From NCBI GenBank assembly GCA_027037155.1, contig JALWBK010000214.1, forward strand, positions 1-7,223: a stretch of 7,223 bases of DNA, written 5' to 3'. The notes under the pieces were generated by a model. The model was not told the origin of the DNA and did not search any database. It was given only the letters and a program-made list of their open reading frames with translations. Of the stretch, positions 6,543-7,223 are shown one piece after another (position 1 is the stretch's first letter; each line of letters begins with the position of its first letter). The translations under genes and the position numbers were made by a program. Origin of the DNA: a bacterium (GTDB lineage Bacteria > Thermosulfidibacterota > Thermosulfidibacteria > Thermosulfidibacterales > Thermosulfidibacteraceae).

Positions 6543-7223
6543 GGGTAGAGATTATAGCCTCAGACAGTTTAGGCGTCAGGAGTATGGCCACCTGTGTTCA
6601 CGCAGGTGGCCATAAAATTTTTATTGACCCTGGGGTTGCCTTAGGTCCCAAGCGCTATGGACTTTTCCCCCACCAGCTTGAACTCTTAATGAAGGAGCAT
6701 CTGTGGAGGAAGGTTGAAGAGAGGGTAAAAGAGGCGGAGTACGTGGTGATAACCCACTACCATCATGACCACTACAATCCAGAAGCATACCATATCTTTA
6801 AAGACAAGGTGGTCTTCATCAAGGATCCAGAGCGCTTCATCAACAAAAGCCAGAGGGAAAGGGCCTCTTTGCTGCTTGAGGGTATAAAGGGGCTTGCTAA
6901 GGATATTGTTGTGGCTGACGGGAAGAGCTTTGATCTTGGTGGGGTGAGGCTTAGCTTTTCGGAACCTGTTCCACATGGTTATACCGATCGGTTGGGATAC
7001 GTTCTTCAGGTGCTGGTTGAGGAGGATTTTAGGTTCCTCTTTACCTCCGATGTGCAGGGATTCCCTTTGGATGCGCATAAAGACTTTGTTATAGATGCCA
7101 GACCCGATGTTATTTTTGCCGATGGTCCCGCTACTTATCTGTTTCCAAAAAGATTTTCTAAATCGGCTTATGAGGCCTCTTTTGCCAATATGGCAGAGCT
7201 GTTGGAGAGGGTGCGCCCTTCCT
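6539..7223 (+). CDS. UPF0282-family metallo-beta-lactamase-fold protein (3' end outside window)
   Basis: The reading frame is open from the purD stop to the end of the window, giving 228 residues. I recognise the UPF0282 family of the metallo-beta-lactamase fold, known mostly from archaea and some thermophilic bacteria and without an assigned function. The marks are SLGVRS (10-15), IDPGVALGPKRYGLFPH (29-45), the metal-binding HYHHDH (73-78, HxHxDH pattern), INKSQRERA (101-109), VPHG with H146, and FTSDVQG with D171. These residues predict a two-metal hydrolase; the substrate is unknown. Relatives have about 300 residues, so roughly 70-80 are missing. No ATG or GTG precedes the conserved start. 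A TTG at 6539, overlapping the purD TGA, fits homologues that begin a few residues before SLGVRS. The ATG at 6584 would remove that motif. A perfect inverted repeat lies within its first codons. The family call is good and the start is moderately sure. Confidence 0.85.
   Translation, partial: MRVEIIASDSLGVRSMATCVHAGGHKIFIDPGVALGPKRYGLFPHQLELLMKEHLWRKVEERVKEAEYVVITHYHHDHYNPEAYHIFKDKVVFIKDPERFINKSQRERASLLLEGIKGLAKDIVVADGKSFDLGGVRLSFSEPVPHGYTDRLGYVLQVLVEEDFRFLFTSDVQGFPLDAHKDFVIDARPDVIFADGPATYLFPKRFSKSAYEASFANMAELLERVRPS
6583..6622 (+). repeat. Perfect 12-bp inverted repeat with A/T run, terminator-like, inside a gene
   Basis: The arms at 6583-6594 and 6603-6614 are exact reverse complements (TATGGCCACCTG and CAGGTGGCCATA), with an 8-base loop in which a further G-C pair can form. 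The stem is followed by AAAATTTTTATT. As RNA this is a strong hairpin with a U run four bases later, resembling an intrinsic terminator but with A residues between stem and U tract. It lies 45 bases inside the UPF0282 gene and 41 bases after the purD stop. The repeat is directly visible; a role in termination or attenuation is inference. Confidence 0.7.

Noticed and set aside
6686..7078. 130-codon open frame on the - strand
   Set aside because: It lies opposite the UPF0282 gene, whose metal-binding motifs are clear on the + strand.

Overview
The window reads as ordinary chromosomal DNA from a bacterium, with protein-coding genes packed head to tail on the + strand. Six genes can be supported. 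They are the 3' end of a radical SAM enzyme resembling AmrS, then recA, pilT (type IV pilus retraction ATPase), alaS (alanyl-tRNA synthetase), purD (glycinamide ribonucleotide synthetase), and the first part of a metallo-beta-lactamase-fold gene of the UPF0282 family. I see no tRNA, rRNA, CRISPR array, insertion sequence or phage gene, and no non-coding stretch longer than about 41 bases.

Layout: positions 2-415 hold the broken-off radical SAM gene. A 41-base gap with a plausible sigma-70 type promoter and a strong ribosome binding site leads into recA (457-1485). From there the genes touch or overlap. pilT starts 14 bases before recA ends, alaS starts 10 bases after pilT ends, purD starts 12 bases after alaS ends, and the last gene appears to start on a TTG that overlaps the purD stop codon. 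This is the geometry of one co-transcribed, translationally coupled unit, although its functions are mixed: recombination, pilus retraction, translation and purine synthesis.

Organism: genes are tightly packed, arginine is mostly encoded by AGG/AGA, and the coding strand is strongly purine-rich. UPF0282 and AmrS-like proteins are common in archaea and in thermophilic or anaerobic bacteria. Bacterial-type recA and pilT rule out an archaeon. A thermophilic anaerobic, deep-branching or Deltaproteobacteria-like bacterium is my inference; the lineage cannot be fixed from the sequence alone.

Functionally, PilT and RecA could meet in natural transformation, where pilus retraction brings DNA in and RecA integrates it. 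AlaS and PurD are housekeeping enzymes. No wholly new system is evident. The points most worth a second look are a glycine-rich two-residue expansion in RecA DNA-binding loop L2, with an atypical Walker A; a perfect 12-bp inverted repeat followed by an A/T run just inside the UPF0282 gene; and a PilT whose retraction motif is strongly altered.
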